Below are positions 35,934 through 44,567 of a stretch of DNA of 64,000 nt, one piece after another (positions within the stretch are counted from its first letter, which is position 1; every line of letters begins with the position of its first letter). The translations under genes and the position numbers were made by a program. Location of the stretch: positions 1 through 64,000 of the forward strand of contig JAJTAY010000012.1 of the NCBI GenBank assembly GCA_021287165.1. The letters run 5' to 3'. The notes beneath the pieces were generated by a model that did not search any database, was not told where the DNA came from, and saw only the letters and a list, made by a program, of their open reading frames with translations. The stretch comes from Bacteroidia bacterium. Its GTDB lineage: Bacteria; Bacteroidota; Bacteroidia; Bacteroidales; F082.

Positions 35934-38390
35934 ATGCTCCAGCTCGCAGGACAGTTTGTAAGCCTTACAAACACAAACATCTTTCTTACCGGACGGGCCG
36001 GAACAGGCAAAACAACATTTCTCCGCAATCTCAGTAAACTGACCCAGAAGCGTTATGTTGTGCTGGCGCCTACAGGTGTTGCCGCCATCAACGCCGGGGG
36101 CCAAACCATTCACAGCTTTTTTCAGCTGCCTTTTGGACCTGTCGTTCCCGGAACGGTGCTAAAAAGAAAGGAAAAAGACCGGAAAGAATCGTTTGCGCTC
36201 CAATTGCGAAAAAGCAAAATCGACATCATTCGCAGTCTTGACCTTATCGTGATTGACGAGATCAGTATGGTGCGCGCCGACCTGCTCGATGCCGTTGACG
36301 AGGTATTGCAGCACTACCGCAAAAACAACAAACCCTTTGGCGGACTGCAAATGCTGATGATCGGCGATCTGCTTCAGCTGCCGCCCGTAGTGAAAAACGA
36401 AGAATGGGATCTGTTGCGCGATCATTATGAAAACCTGTTCTTCTATAGCAGCAAAGCACTGATTCGCAGCAACTTTGTCACCATTACACTTGAAACGGTA
36501 TTCCGCCAGACTGACGAACGCTTTGTGGCTCTGCTCAATGCGGTGAGGAGTGGACAACCCGATGCAAAAGTGCTCGAAGAGCTCAACAAACGATATTGTC
36601 CCGATACCGGCCCATACGAAACACAGGGCTATATCACCCTGACCACCCACAACCGCATGGCCGACGACATCAATCAGAACAGGCTGGCCTTGATAAAACA
36701 ACCTGTTTACAAAGCGAAAGCGGTTATCAGGGGCGATTTCCCCGAGCATATCTATCCCACACACGAAACACTGGAGCTCAAAACCGGCGCACAGGTGATG
36801 TTCGTAAAGAACGACCCCGGGCCGGAAAAACGTTATTACAACGGCCTGATCGGCACGATTGTGGATATCGACGAAGAAAACAATACCGCCGATGTGGCTT
36901 GCGAAGGCCTCGAAGAGCCGATAACCGTTGGCCCGATTGAATGGCAAAATACCGTTTACGAGCTCGACAACGAAACTAAAGACATCATTGAAAAAGTGAA
37001 TGGCACCTTTGCACAACTACCCTTGCGATTGGCCTGGGCCGTCACCATTCACAAGAGTCAGGGACTTACATTCGACAAGGTGATCATCGATGCTGCCGCC
37101 GCTTTTGCCCATGGGCAGGTGTATGTGGCGTTGAGCCGTTGCCGCACACTCGAAGGCCTGGTGTTCAAGAGCCGCATTCCCATGAATGCCGTAAAAAGCC
37201 ATCAAGGACTTACATCGTGGCTTGACGGGCAAAAAGCCACTCAACCCGATGAGCAACAGCTTTCAACACACAGCACGGACTTTGTTAAACAACTGCTCAC
37301 TGAACTTTTCGATTTCTCTTTGCTTCGCAGCAAAACCGATTACCTCCTGCGAACGGCCAGACGCAATATCTCCAGCCTGCAGCCCGGATTTGCCGACAAG
37401 ATTTCCGATTGCCTGAATATTGCTGAAAACCAACTTGAAGCCATTGGCAAAAAGTTTGAGCCCCAGTTGCTTGCACTTATCGGGCAAGCCGCCGGTTCCG
37501 GCAACAGGCAAGCCCTCGCACAGCGCTTGAACCAGGCTTCCGAATACTTTAAACAACATCTGCACAACTTCGATAAAACCCTGCCAGGCAAAATTGAAAC
37601 CGACGACAAAGCGCTGCGTAAGAGCCTGAGCGAGCTGAAAAAGGAAATTGATGAAATAGTTGCAGTAAAAAACGCCTGTCTTGGTCAGCTCGGCGAAGGC
37701 TTTCAGCTTGAGGCATTTATCAAAGCAAGGGCGCTGGCTGGTATCAGCACGACAGAAAAAACAGAGGAATCGGTTTTGGAAACTTCTATGGATTCCAACA
37801 GTCCTGAAACGCTGCGATTAAAACAAATGCTTCTGCAATGGCGTAAAGAAGAAGCAAGCCAGCAAGGCATCGAACCCTCGCGGGTTGTTCCAATGACCGC
37901 CATTTTCGAAATGGCTGCGAATCCTCCGCATACGATAAAGCAACTGCAAACAATCAAAGGCATTGGCAAAAAAAAGGTGGCACAATACGGCCAGGCTATT
38001 ATAGCACTGATTGACAAATGCATAGAGAGGAAAGCACCAGAACCTGCTGAGAAAGCCCCGAAAAAAAACAGCCGCGAACTCACCCTTGAAATCTATGAGA
38101 ACAACCCCGGGGTCGGCCTTGATATGCTTGCATCGCTGCGCGGACTTGCGGTGAGCACGGTGGCCGACCACCTGTGCTTCGGCATCGAACAGGGTAAGGT
38201 CGATGTTGCCGCTTTTGTTGATGAAGCGAAAAGAAGTTTGATTGAAGAGTATTTCGAATCCGTTGACGACGACAAACTAGGATCGGCCAGAGAGGTATTA
38301 GGCTTTGAAGTAAGTTTTATCGAATTGAAAATGGTGAGGGCTGCCTTGCGTCACAAAGGCTTCTGGTCGCATTCGACTGAAATAGAATAG
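35934..38390 (+). CDS. Pif1-like helicase with C-terminal HRDC/HTH region
   Basis: About 818 residues. Superfamily 1 helicase: Walker A FLTGRAGTGKTTFLRNL, APTGVAAINAGGQTIHSFF (motif Ia), Walker B VIDEISMVRADLLD, GDLLQLPPV (motif III), and the UvrD_C_2 end WAVTIHKSQGLTFDKV and VYVALSRCR. After about residue 480 come an HRDC-like helical part (LQTIKGIGKKKVAQYGQAI) and an HTH_40-type domain. This layout is common in Bacteroidota. ATG 35934 fits homologue starts; TTG 35874 or GTG 35877, overlapping the upstream stop, cannot be excluded. Confidence 0.85.
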   Translation: MLQLAGQFVSLTNTNIFLTGRAGTGKTTFLRNLSKLTQKRYVVLAPTGVAAINAGGQTIHSFFQLPFGPVVPGTVLKRKEKDRKESFALQLRKSKIDIIRSLDLIVIDEISMVRADLLDAVDEVLQHYRKNNKPFGGLQMLMIGDLLQLPPVVKNEEWDLLRDHYENLFFYSSKALIRSNFVTITLETVFRQTDERFVALLNAVRSGQPDAKVLEELNKRYCPDTGPYETQGYITLTTHNRMADDINQNRLALIKQPVYKAKAVIRGDFPEHIYPTHETLELKTGAQVMFVKNDPGPEKRYYNGLIGTIVDIDEENNTADVACEGLEEPITVGPIEWQNTVYELDNETKDIIEKVNGTFAQLPLRLAWAVTIHKSQGLTFDKVIIDAAAAFAHGQVYVALSRCRTLEGLVFKSRIPMNAVKSHQGLTSWLDGQKATQPDEQQLSTHSTDFVKQLLTELFDFSLLRSKTDYLLRTARRNISSLQPGFADKISDCLNIAENQLEAIGKKFEPQLLALIGQAAGSGNRQALAQRLNQASEYFKQHLHNFDKTLPGKIETDDKALRKSLSELKKEIDEIVAVKNACLGQLGEGFQLEAFIKARALAGISTTEKTEESVLETSMDSNSPETLRLKQMLLQWRKEEASQQGIEPSRVVPMTAIFEMAANPPHTIKQLQTIKGIGKKKVAQYGQAIIALIDKCIERKAPEPAEKAPKKNSRELTLEIYENNPGVGLDMLASLRGLAVSTVADHLCFGIEQGKVDVAAFVDEAKRSLIEEYFESVDDDKLGSAREVLGFEVSFIELKMVRAALRHKGFWSHSTEIE

Positions 38391-38455
38391 CTTATTTTTT
38401 ACATCGACCTTGTTTCAACCCTCTCCTTGCCAACAATGCAGCTTGCCCTCTTTTG

Positions 38456-38463
38456 TACCTTTG
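38456..38463 (+). promoter_or_regulatory. -7 element before the glycosyltransferase gene
   Basis: TACCTTTG, an exact TAnnTTTG match, 38 bases upstream of the TTG start. No TTG at good spacing. Its position supports the downstream start. Confidence 0.4.
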
Positions 38464-38501
38464 TAGTGATTGATTCTGAATTACAACTAAAAGGTGACAT
38501 T

Positions 38502-39551
38502 TTGAAAGTTGCACTCATCCATTACCGGCTCATTCACTTTGGCGGGCTGGAAACAAGGCTTAAAAACTACATCAGGTACTTTCGCGAGCGTGGCGATGAG
38601 GTGGATGTTATTTGCGCCAAGTATCATCCCGATGTGGTGTTGCCGGCTGAAACCAATGTCAATAAAATAGGCGCCGGCATTTTACCCAAACCATTCAGGC
38701 AGAGAGGCTTCGACAATCGTTTGGGAGCATTTATGAAAGGCCGTCATTACGATTTCAGCCTTTCGCTGGGTCGCACAAGCCATCAGCAATATGTACTCAG
38801 CCCAGGAAATCATTTGGGATATCTGCGCAATCTGGGGCGAAGGGCCAATGCGCTGAGCGACTATGAACAAATTCGTCTCGACAGGCGCTCATTCGAGCGT
38901 TCTAAGCTGATTTTTGCCGCATCTGAGATGATGCGAAACGAAGTGATTGAGCTCTACGGCATTGCGCCCGAAAAAGTAAAAGTAATTTATCCCCCACTGA
39001 ATACCAAAGGGTTCGGGCCATCAAACGAGGCGGAGCGACAACAGATAAGGCTCAAATTGGGGTGGCAGCCCAACCATCAATACTTTTTGTTTTCGTCGCT
39101 GGGCCATAAACGCAAGGGACTTCCGCTATTGCTTCAGCTCTTCGAAAAACTAAAAGACACCAATAAGCATCTCATGATCATTGGCTCGCCTGAAGTTAAA
39201 ACCGACTTGCCCAATGTGCATTATCTGGGCTTTTACGATGATCCGCGCCGGTTTTATGTGGCCGCAGACGCCCTTGTCCACCCTTCGGTGTATGAGCCCT
39301 ACGGCCAGATTGTTGCCGAGGCCCTGCAAAGCGGAACTCCGGTTATCATTTCGGATCAGGTAGGTGCTTCGGAACTTGTAAGTGCCAACGAGGGCCTTGT
39401 TTTATCCCATCTGAAACCGAACGACTGGCTCGAAGCCATTGCCGCCTACGATCGGCAGCATTTTAATATTTCTGCCGATTTCGCTGTATCAAAAAAGATA
39501 ACGTTGGAAGACCACATGAAGAACATGCTGCATTGTGCCGGATTTTCCTGA
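38502..39551 (+). CDS. Glycosyltransferase, GT4/GT1 type
   Basis: Retaining GT-B glycosyltransferase of about 349 residues. VALIHYRLIHFGGLETRLKN is the N-terminal donor/acceptor strand; the C-terminal domain has FSSLGHKRKGLPLLL, YLGFYDDPRRFYVAADALV, and the E-x7-E motif in PSVYEPYGQIVAEALQSGTPV. The TTG at 38502 is preferred: it is preceded by AAAGGTGAC as ribosome binding site and begins the canonical fold, while the ATG at 38427 adds 25 residues and would lie upstream of the promoter element. The acceptor could be LPS or another glycan; no other glycan genes are near. Confidence 0.87.
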   Translation: MKVALIHYRLIHFGGLETRLKNYIRYFRERGDEVDVICAKYHPDVVLPAETNVNKIGAGILPKPFRQRGFDNRLGAFMKGRHYDFSLSLGRTSHQQYVLSPGNHLGYLRNLGRRANALSDYEQIRLDRRSFERSKLIFAASEMMRNEVIELYGIAPEKVKVIYPPLNTKGFGPSNEAERQQIRLKLGWQPNHQYFLFSSLGHKRKGLPLLLQLFEKLKDTNKHLMIIGSPEVKTDLPNVHYLGFYDDPRRFYVAADALVHPSVYEPYGQIVAEALQSGTPVIISDQVGASELVSANEGLVLSHLKPNDWLEAIAAYDRQHFNISADFAVSKKITLEDHMKNMLHCAGFS

Positions 39552-39626
39552 ACATAAAATAATACCAACAATATCATATTTGCGACAAAGCCGAAAGATG
39601 TTTAATTTTGCAGCCTTGTTTTTCAG

Positions 39627-39703
39627 CGGGGTGTAGCGCAGCCCGGTAGCGCGCTTCGTTCGGGACGAAGAGGCCGCTGGTTCGAATCCAGTCACCCCGA
39701 CCA
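39627..39703 (+). tRNA. tRNA-Pro (CGG)
   Basis: Complete cloverleaf of 77 bases: acceptor CGGGGTG/CACCCCG, D arm GCGC-AGCCCGGTA-GCGC, anticodon arm CTTCG-TTCGGGA-CGAAG with anticodon CGG, T arm GCTGG-TTCGAAT-CCAGT, discriminator A and encoded CCA. Unlike the tRNA-fMet of this window, CCA is encoded. Confidence 0.95.
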
Positions 39704-39707
39704 ATCC

Positions 39708-39736
39708 AAAAAGCCACCCGAAGGGGCGGCTTTTTT
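39708..39736 (+). terminator. Terminator of tRNA-Pro
   Basis: AAAAAGCC.CCC and GGG.GGC pair around GAA with one mismatch, followed by six T. Begins four bases after the tRNA. Confidence 0.8.
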
Positions 39737-39743
39737 CGTTGGA

Positions 39744-40077
39744 GGACGTCCAAACGCAGTTTGAGACGGACGACAACGGAAAAAGACGATGCTGCGCAGC
39801 AGCAGGCTTTTTGGATTGGAACACCCCACCCATGGATCAACGCAGTTAATCCAGTCAATAACTTTTACAGGACGGCCAAACGCAGTTTGAGCCGGACGAC
39901 AACGGAAAAAGACGATGCTGCGCAGCAGCAGGCTTTTTGGATTGGAACACCCCACCCATGGATCAACGCAGTTAATCCAGTCAAAAACTTTTACAGGACG
40001 TCCAAACGCAGTTTGAGCCGGACGCCAACGGAAAAAGACGGTGCTGCGCAGCATCGTCTTTTTGGATTGGAACACCA
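39744..40077. repeat. 126-bp tandem repeat behind tRNA-Pro, 2.6 copies
   Basis: Units start at 39744, 39870 and 39996 (period 126); the third stops after about 82 bases. Each contains a hairpin around the palindrome TGCTGCGCAGCA flanked by AAAAAG and CTTTTT. In the third unit the arms extend to a nearly perfect 32-base palindrome. Each unit carries CTTTTTGGATTGG, the inverted copy of the tRNA tail CCAATCCAAAAAG, and units 1-2 contain AATCCAGTCA, identical to the tRNA T-arm/acceptor sequence. The region codes for nothing convincing. Confidence 0.85.
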
Positions 40078-40084
40078 GGAATAG

Positions 40085-40279
40085 TTACTCAGCCATCAAA
40101 AACAACTCCTCCACACTTTTTCCCAACACCCTGGCAATGCGTATGGCCAGTGCCACACTGGGCATATATTTGTCGTTTTCGATGCTGTGAATGGCCTGTC
40201 GCGATACGCCGGTACGCCGCGCCAGTTCCTCCTGCGTTAATCCAGCCTCAACCCTTGCAATGCGAATGCGGTTTTTCAT
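40085..40279 (-). CDS. XRE-family small transcriptional regulator
   Basis: 64 residues, essentially one helix-turn-helix: RIRIARVEAGLTQEELARRT, GVSRQAIHSIENDKYMPS, and a helical end VLGKSVEELFLMAE. ATG 40279 is used because it overlaps the stop of the membrane-protein gene by four bases (ATGA). The pairing of a membrane protein with a short Cro/C1-type repressor of this kind is common and suggests joint regulation, perhaps autorepression. The 126-bp repeat follows its stop. Confidence 0.88.
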   Translation of the reverse strand: MKNRIRIARVEAGLTQEELARRTGVSRQAIHSIENDKYMPSVALAIRIARVLGKSVEELFLMAE

Positions 40280-40746
40280 TGCCCGGCCCTCCACGTCATA
40301 TACAGCGATATCCTAAACCTCAGGATGAAAAGGATTAACAATGTAAACATGTTGAATACCAGACCTAAAAGAAATCCACCCTCGTAAAGGAACAAAATGA
40401 AGAAAATGAGGATGAGATAGTTGACCTTGGTGGCCCAAACCAGCGACTCAAGGCGTAAATGCCGGATAAATTCGTCTTCCTCGCGTTCGGCCGAAAACGC
40501 TATCAGCAATAGGCCAATGGTAAACAAAAGGCTGATCAGTTCGTCGGCCAGATCGGTGGTAACAAAACCAAAGTAAATATCATCACTCAGAAAACGCTGA
40601 GCGTAGATTGCAAAGACCTGTGCCCGGCCAAGAAAATCGCCGTCCAATACGCCAAACAACATCAGCAATCCGAATGTAGCTGCCGGTATGGCCAGCAACC
40701 ACCCTAGCAATGAAAATCTGTGAGGGAAAAGGTAGGAGGCTTTCAT
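40276..40746 (-). CDS. Membrane protein partnered with XRE regulator
   Basis: 156 residues with four predicted membrane helices (about 14-34, 62-80, 102-122 and 126-146) and an acidic loop ERREDEF-like region (SAEREEDEFIRHLRLESLVW) between helices 2 and 3. The family is not identified with certainty; it resembles small membrane proteins encoded ahead of Cro/C1-type regulators. Translation is coupled to the regulator downstream. Confidence 0.7.
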   Translation of the reverse strand: MKASYLFPHRFSLLGWLLAIPAATFGLLMLFGVLDGDFLGRAQVFAIYAQRFLSDDIYFGFVTTDLADELISLLFTIGLLLIAFSAEREEDEFIRHLRLESLVWATKVNYLILIFFILFLYEGGFLLGLVFNMFTLLILFILRFRISLYMTWRAGQ

Positions 40747-40862
40747 ACTTTTTTTTTTAATACAAATGTGATTTATACTTTACTTTTTGTCAAGTATAAA
40801 TTACATGATTGCAATGCCAAAAACCGCTCATTCCGGCACTTCATGCTATCTTTGCAGGGTTT

Positions 40863-41615
40863 ATGAGTGCTTTTCAACATTTCGTGCTGACCTGTCCGAG
40901 CTGTTCCAGCCGCTTAGCCGGATTAAAACTCAATCCTGAGGGGGTTCAATACTCGGAATTATTCTCCGATGGTAAGATGATATGCGATGGTTATCTGGCT
41001 GAGGATCAAAAAATAGTTGCATGTCCGGCCTGCGGTCATTTGTCGTGGTTACCCAATATTTCTGTAAGGGCGACTATAAACGATCCGAGTAGCGACGATC
41101 AGACGGTTTATCCTTTCAGCAGCTGGTATCAGTTTGGATGCAACACACTAACCTACTCTGGTAAAATCAGCCTGATAGAGCATTATCAGCATCTGCTTCA
41201 ATGTGTAAGGCCCCTGAGCAATGAGGTGGAAATATATCTTAGGAAAAACCTGCTCTGGGCAATCAACGACCTGATTCGTCAACGGAGCGAAACAAGGTTT
41301 GTCCGTTTGTTGCTTGGCAAATCGAAACCTGCTAACTGGAGAAAAGGCCGTCGCAGGCAAATCCGGCAGAATATTGCTTTTGTCCATTACCACGAGGTGC
41401 ACAAGGCCAATTTGCAGCGACTGATTGAGCTTTTGCGCAGCAACGAAGAAAGAGACATAAACAAAGTTTTTCTATGTGAACTTTACCGCGAAAAAGGCAA
41501 CTTCACAAAATGCCTCGAACTGGTTGGCCAACTCAAGCGCTCAACGCATTATCTTTCGCTCATCGAAGAAAAAGCACGATTGCACAACAGCTTGGTTTTC
41601 AAGGTAGCCGGTTAA
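40863..41615 (+). CDS. Unknown protein with N-terminal zinc ribbon
   Basis: 250 residues from ATG 40863. Two CxxC pairs (CPSC at about 11-14 and CPAC at about 55-58) make a zinc ribbon; the rest is helical with an Arg/Lys-rich central part (SKPANWRKGRRRQIRQN) and a TPR-like end (LCELYREKGNFTKCLELVGQ). It probably works in the cytoplasm; function is not recognised. An upstream in-frame ATG at 40809 would lengthen it by 18 residues but gives no family match. Confidence 0.7.
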   Translation: MSAFQHFVLTCPSCSSRLAGLKLNPEGVQYSELFSDGKMICDGYLAEDQKIVACPACGHLSWLPNISVRATINDPSSDDQTVYPFSSWYQFGCNTLTYSGKISLIEHYQHLLQCVRPLSNEVEIYLRKNLLWAINDLIRQRSETRFVRLLLGKSKPANWRKGRRRQIRQNIAFVHYHEVHKANLQRLIELLRSNEERDINKVFLCELYREKGNFTKCLELVGQLKRSTHYLSLIEEKARLHNSLVFKVAG

Positions 41616-41616
41616 A

Positions 41617-42336
41617 TCACAGCCCGGCAATGTGCCGTATTACCACCGAAGCACAACAAATCCCAAAGGTGGCAGGCATATAGGAAATTGTACCCACTGT
41701 GCTTTTCTTGTTCATTTCCCCCTCAAGCTCCCTTACTGTTGTTTTGCTGACCACCTCGGGCGAAAACACTGCCGTAATGCCCTCACGCACTCCAAGTTTA
41801 TGAAGTTTTTTACGGATATAATAGGCCAACCTGCAGGTGTGGGTGTCGTTGAAATCGGCAATCTGTACCTGAGTCGGATCGAATTTTCCTCCGGCCCCCA
41901 TGGAACTCACCACTTTCAGTCCGAATTTATGCGCAAAATACAGCAGATAAACCTTCGGGGCCAGGGTATCAATGGCATCAACTACAAAATCGTATTTACG
42001 GCGCTCAAGCAAATCGATGAGCGGCTGATCCTTTATATAGGCATTAATCACCTCAAGCTTTAGCTGTGGATTGATATCCAGCAGCCGTTGCTCCATCACC
42101 TCAGTTTTTGCTTTTCCTTCGGTACTCACAAGGGCCGGGAGCTGGCGATTGCGGTTTGAGGCGTGTACTTTATCACCGTCAACGATGGTTAAACTTCCTA
42201 TTCCTGCCCTGACAAGCATCTCGGCGGCAAACGCTCCTACCCCACCCAGACCGGCTACCAGCACATGACTTTTTTCCAATCGTTCGAGCCTCTCGCGGCC
42301 CAACGCCAGCTCCGTGCGTATGTCCCATCGTTCCAT
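41617..42336 (-). CDS. tcdA: tRNA threonylcarbamoyladenosine dehydratase (TcdA/CsdL)
   Basis: ATP-dependent E1-like enzyme that cyclises t6A37 in tRNAs for ANN codons. 239 residues: Rossmann nucleotide site VLVAGLGGVGAFAAEML, VDGDKVHASNRNRQ, VDAIDTLAPKV, SSMGAGGKFDPTQVQIADF and the C-terminal GTISYMPATFGICCAS. All are typical of TcdA rather than MoeB/ThiF, as the CxxC zinc pairs are absent. It overlaps the stop of the TatD-like gene (TGATG). Confidence 0.92.
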   Translation of the reverse strand: MERWDIRTELALGRERLERLEKSHVLVAGLGGVGAFAAEMLVRAGIGSLTIVDGDKVHASNRNRQLPALVSTEGKAKTEVMEQRLLDINPQLKLEVINAYIKDQPLIDLLERRKYDFVVDAIDTLAPKVYLLYFAHKFGLKVVSSMGAGGKFDPTQVQIADFNDTHTCRLAYYIRKKLHKLGVREGITAVFSPEVVSKTTVRELEGEMNKKSTVGTISYMPATFGICCASVVIRHIAGL

Positions 42337-43007
42337 CAGGTCATCCTTTCTCCAAAAAGGCGCACAAAATTACGATAAATCACCTCCTTCAGCGCCTCTG
42401 GCTTGGTGCCCCGAATGGCTGCCGCAGCCTCATATACCTTTATGATATCGATTTGGGCATCGTCGGTTTCGAGGAAAAGCCGGTCGTCGGGACAAATTTG
42501 TAAGGCTGACTTTAGTGCTTCATTGGGCCGAAATAATGACTTCCCAAATGAAAGAAAAAACCCTTGTCGGAGGTAGTTCTCTGATATTGTGGCTCTTCCG
42601 TTAAATCCATGAATGATCCACGGCATGATTGGCTTGAGCCTCCTGTGTATTTCGATCAGTTCGTTGGCACTGCGCACAGTGTGAATGATGAGCGGAAGCT
42701 CCCACGATTCGGCCAACAAAGCCTGATGCTGAAACACTTCATTCTGAAGATCAATGGAAACATCGATTAACCTGTCGATACCGGCCTCCCCAACGGCCAC
42801 AAGCCTCGGATGATTCCGGTATATTTCCATTTCTTGCAGCATTTCCGTCCAACGGCCTTCGGCAATTTGCCAGGGATGCAAACCGACGGAGAAATAGCCA
42901 TCCTGTGGTGGCTGATGCGCGACCATTACATTGACTATTTCAATATGCTTGCTGTCAGTGCTTTTGGTGTGGGTGTGAATATTGATGTATGGAATGTCCA
43001 CAGGCAT
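42336..43007 (-). CDS. TatD-family metal-dependent hydrolase
   Basis: About 223 residues from ATG 43007. NIHTHT near the N-terminus (metal-binding HxH), GLHPWQ, VAVGEAGIDRL with the metal-binding Glu, PLIIHTVRSANELIE, WIIHGFNGR and FLETDDAQIDI are the TatD signatures; the family includes 3'-5' DNases and D-aminoacyl-tRNA deacylases. The protein is a little shorter than the usual 250-260. Another in-frame ATG at 43049 would make the ribosome read through the terminator hairpin just upstream. Confidence 0.85.
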   Translation of the reverse strand: MPVDIPYINIHTHTKSTDSKHIEIVNVMVAHQPPQDGYFSVGLHPWQIAEGRWTEMLQEMEIYRNHPRLVAVGEAGIDRLIDVSIDLQNEVFQHQALLAESWELPLIIHTVRSANELIEIHRRLKPIMPWIIHGFNGRATISENYLRQGFFLSFGKSLFRPNEALKSALQICPDDRLFLETDDAQIDIIKVYEAAAAIRGTKPEALKEVIYRNFVRLFGERMT

Positions 43008-43037
43008 AAAAAAAGTCTCCGGCTCTAGGCCGGAGAC
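43008..43037 (-). terminator. Terminator touching the TatD start codon
   Basis: On the minus strand GTCTCCGGC and GCCGGAGAC pair perfectly (nine pairs) and are followed by seven T and then directly by ATG 43007. It lies 35 bases after the LruC gene stop and would end that operon. Confidence 0.8.
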
Positions 43038-43071
43038 GAAGATATGCAAACAGCGTTAAATGACGATTTCT

Positions 43072-44544
43072 TTAGTTGGAGGGCACCTGGTAAATGTTGC
43101 CGTTGTTGCGGTAGCCCGGCAGGTTTTTAAACCAGTCGGGGAAAAGCACGCCGCTGCTGGTGGCCCAGTCGGCAAACTTAAGATGGGCGTTAATAATATC
43201 AACCTTTTCGTTGGGATAGTCGAAACGCTCGTAAATGTTTATGGCCCAGGGCAAATTGCCTGCGGTTTTGTAATATCTGCCTGCAGAAGGCTGGCTGTTG
43301 TCGTCCCACATTCCGAAGAAGGAAGAATTGGCCAGGTCGGTAGGCGGATAATCGGGCAGGTGAACTTCTTTTCCGCGCTCTTTATTGATGATGAGGAAAG
43401 GGTTGAAATTGGGCACATTCACAGCTGCGTAGGCCGGACGCGGCGCCAGGAAATTGATCGTTAACCTGAGGGTGTCGGGCTGCACATATGGTTTTCCGGG
43501 TTCGGTGTTCACCCCAATTCCGCTTCCTGGGTGCGGGAGTCGGCTGAAAGCATTGTCGAAAGCAATGATGGTAGGCTTCGACTGTCCTAATTCCAGACCA
43601 TTTGTTCCAAGGCTGATGAAGTTTTCAGTAAGGGCATAGCCGCTAACCGTTATTATTGTTTGATCAAGTGCCTGATTTGGAAACTGATAGCCGAAACCGT
43701 TTTCGAGTGAGGCGCCTATGGCCCTGGTAACAAGCGTATTAAAAATTTCTACAACCTGATTTTGCGCATTGGTCACCGTTTTGAAGCGATAGTCAATCAC
43801 CAGGTCGTTGAAGTCGTAGTCGCCTTTGGCCGGCCAGAGGTCTTCGAAGGCAAGCGTTCCAAATCCATTGGAAGGAAAGTAAATGTTGTAAGCCCGCTCA
43901 GGATCGTTGGGATACTCGTCCTCATCGTCCGGAACGCCGTCGCCGTCGGCATCGCTTATGCCTCCGCCGCCACCTCCTCCACCATCCAATCCGGGGATAA
44001 AGGAGCAATTTCCTCCGTTGTTGGTTGATGGATCGGCAGCATAAATGCCCGGCAAAATGATATCGTCAAGAAACCCGCGTGTTGTTCCGCCCGAGCCGAA
44101 GAAGTTCCAGCATATCTGATAATACCCGGAGGGTGTGATTGGAATATTGATATCAAAAACCGTGGTGTTGGCGTAGGTGTGCGAGTAGATAAGCGTCTGA
44201 TTGCCGTTTTGGTCGCAAATGAATACTTCCAAAAACTTTCCGGCTCCGTTCAGCACGTCAATTTTATGTTTAAACTGCAGATTACCCGTTCCGTTGAGAT
44301 ACATCCAGGGCGTAATCAATGTGTGCTTACTTGTCATGCTCGACATCTGACCGGTACGCATGCTGAACTGGCCGGTGATAGCATTACTTCCTCCAAGGAT
44401 ATTAGTACTTTGAAACATCCAGCATTTGGCAATTTCGGCATTACGCGTACCCGATTCGAAGTCTTGAATTACTTGCGCTTTTAAACTGACTGACAGCAAC
44501 AACGCGACACCAATAACCGAGGTATTTGTTATGAGCTTCTTCAT
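43072..44544 (-). CDS. LruC-domain exported protein
   Basis: 490 residues, signal peptide ending LKAQV. The N-terminal part (about 25-170) looks like a choice-of-anchor or jelly-roll domain (FESGTRNAEIAKCWMFQ, TRGFLDDIILPG). A Gly-rich linker and an Asp-rich calcium-type repeat (DADGDGVPDDEDEYPNDPER) precede the LruC/DUF4842 domain (LAFEDLWPAKGDYDFNDLV, PTDLANSSFFGMWDD, INIYERFDYP). Surface or outer-membrane exposed by family. No T9SS tail is seen. Transcribed with the lipoprotein 23 bases upstream. Confidence 0.88.
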   Translation of the reverse strand: MKKLITNTSVIGVALLLSVSLKAQVIQDFESGTRNAEIAKCWMFQSTNILGGSNAITGQFSMRTGQMSSMTSKHTLITPWMYLNGTGNLQFKHKIDVLNGAGKFLEVFICDQNGNQTLIYSHTYANTTVFDINIPITPSGYYQICWNFFGSGGTTRGFLDDIILPGIYAADPSTNNGGNCSFIPGLDGGGGGGGGISDADGDGVPDDEDEYPNDPERAYNIYFPSNGFGTLAFEDLWPAKGDYDFNDLVIDYRFKTVTNAQNQVVEIFNTLVTRAIGASLENGFGYQFPNQALDQTIITVSGYALTENFISLGTNGLELGQSKPTIIAFDNAFSRLPHPGSGIGVNTEPGKPYVQPDTLRLTINFLAPRPAYAAVNVPNFNPFLIINKERGKEVHLPDYPPTDLANSSFFGMWDDNSQPSAGRYYKTAGNLPWAINIYERFDYPNEKVDIINAHLKFADWATSSGVLFPDWFKNLPGYRNNGNIYQVPSN

Positions 44545-44567
44545 GATAATTTCCTCCAGAAAAAAAA

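Noticed and set aside
39692..40075. 127-codon minus-strand frame across the 126-bp tandem repeat
   Set aside because: The repeat period is a multiple of three, so the frame stays open automatically; it runs into the antisense of tRNA-Pro (GVTGFEPAASSSRT-type sequence) and lacks a ribosome binding site.
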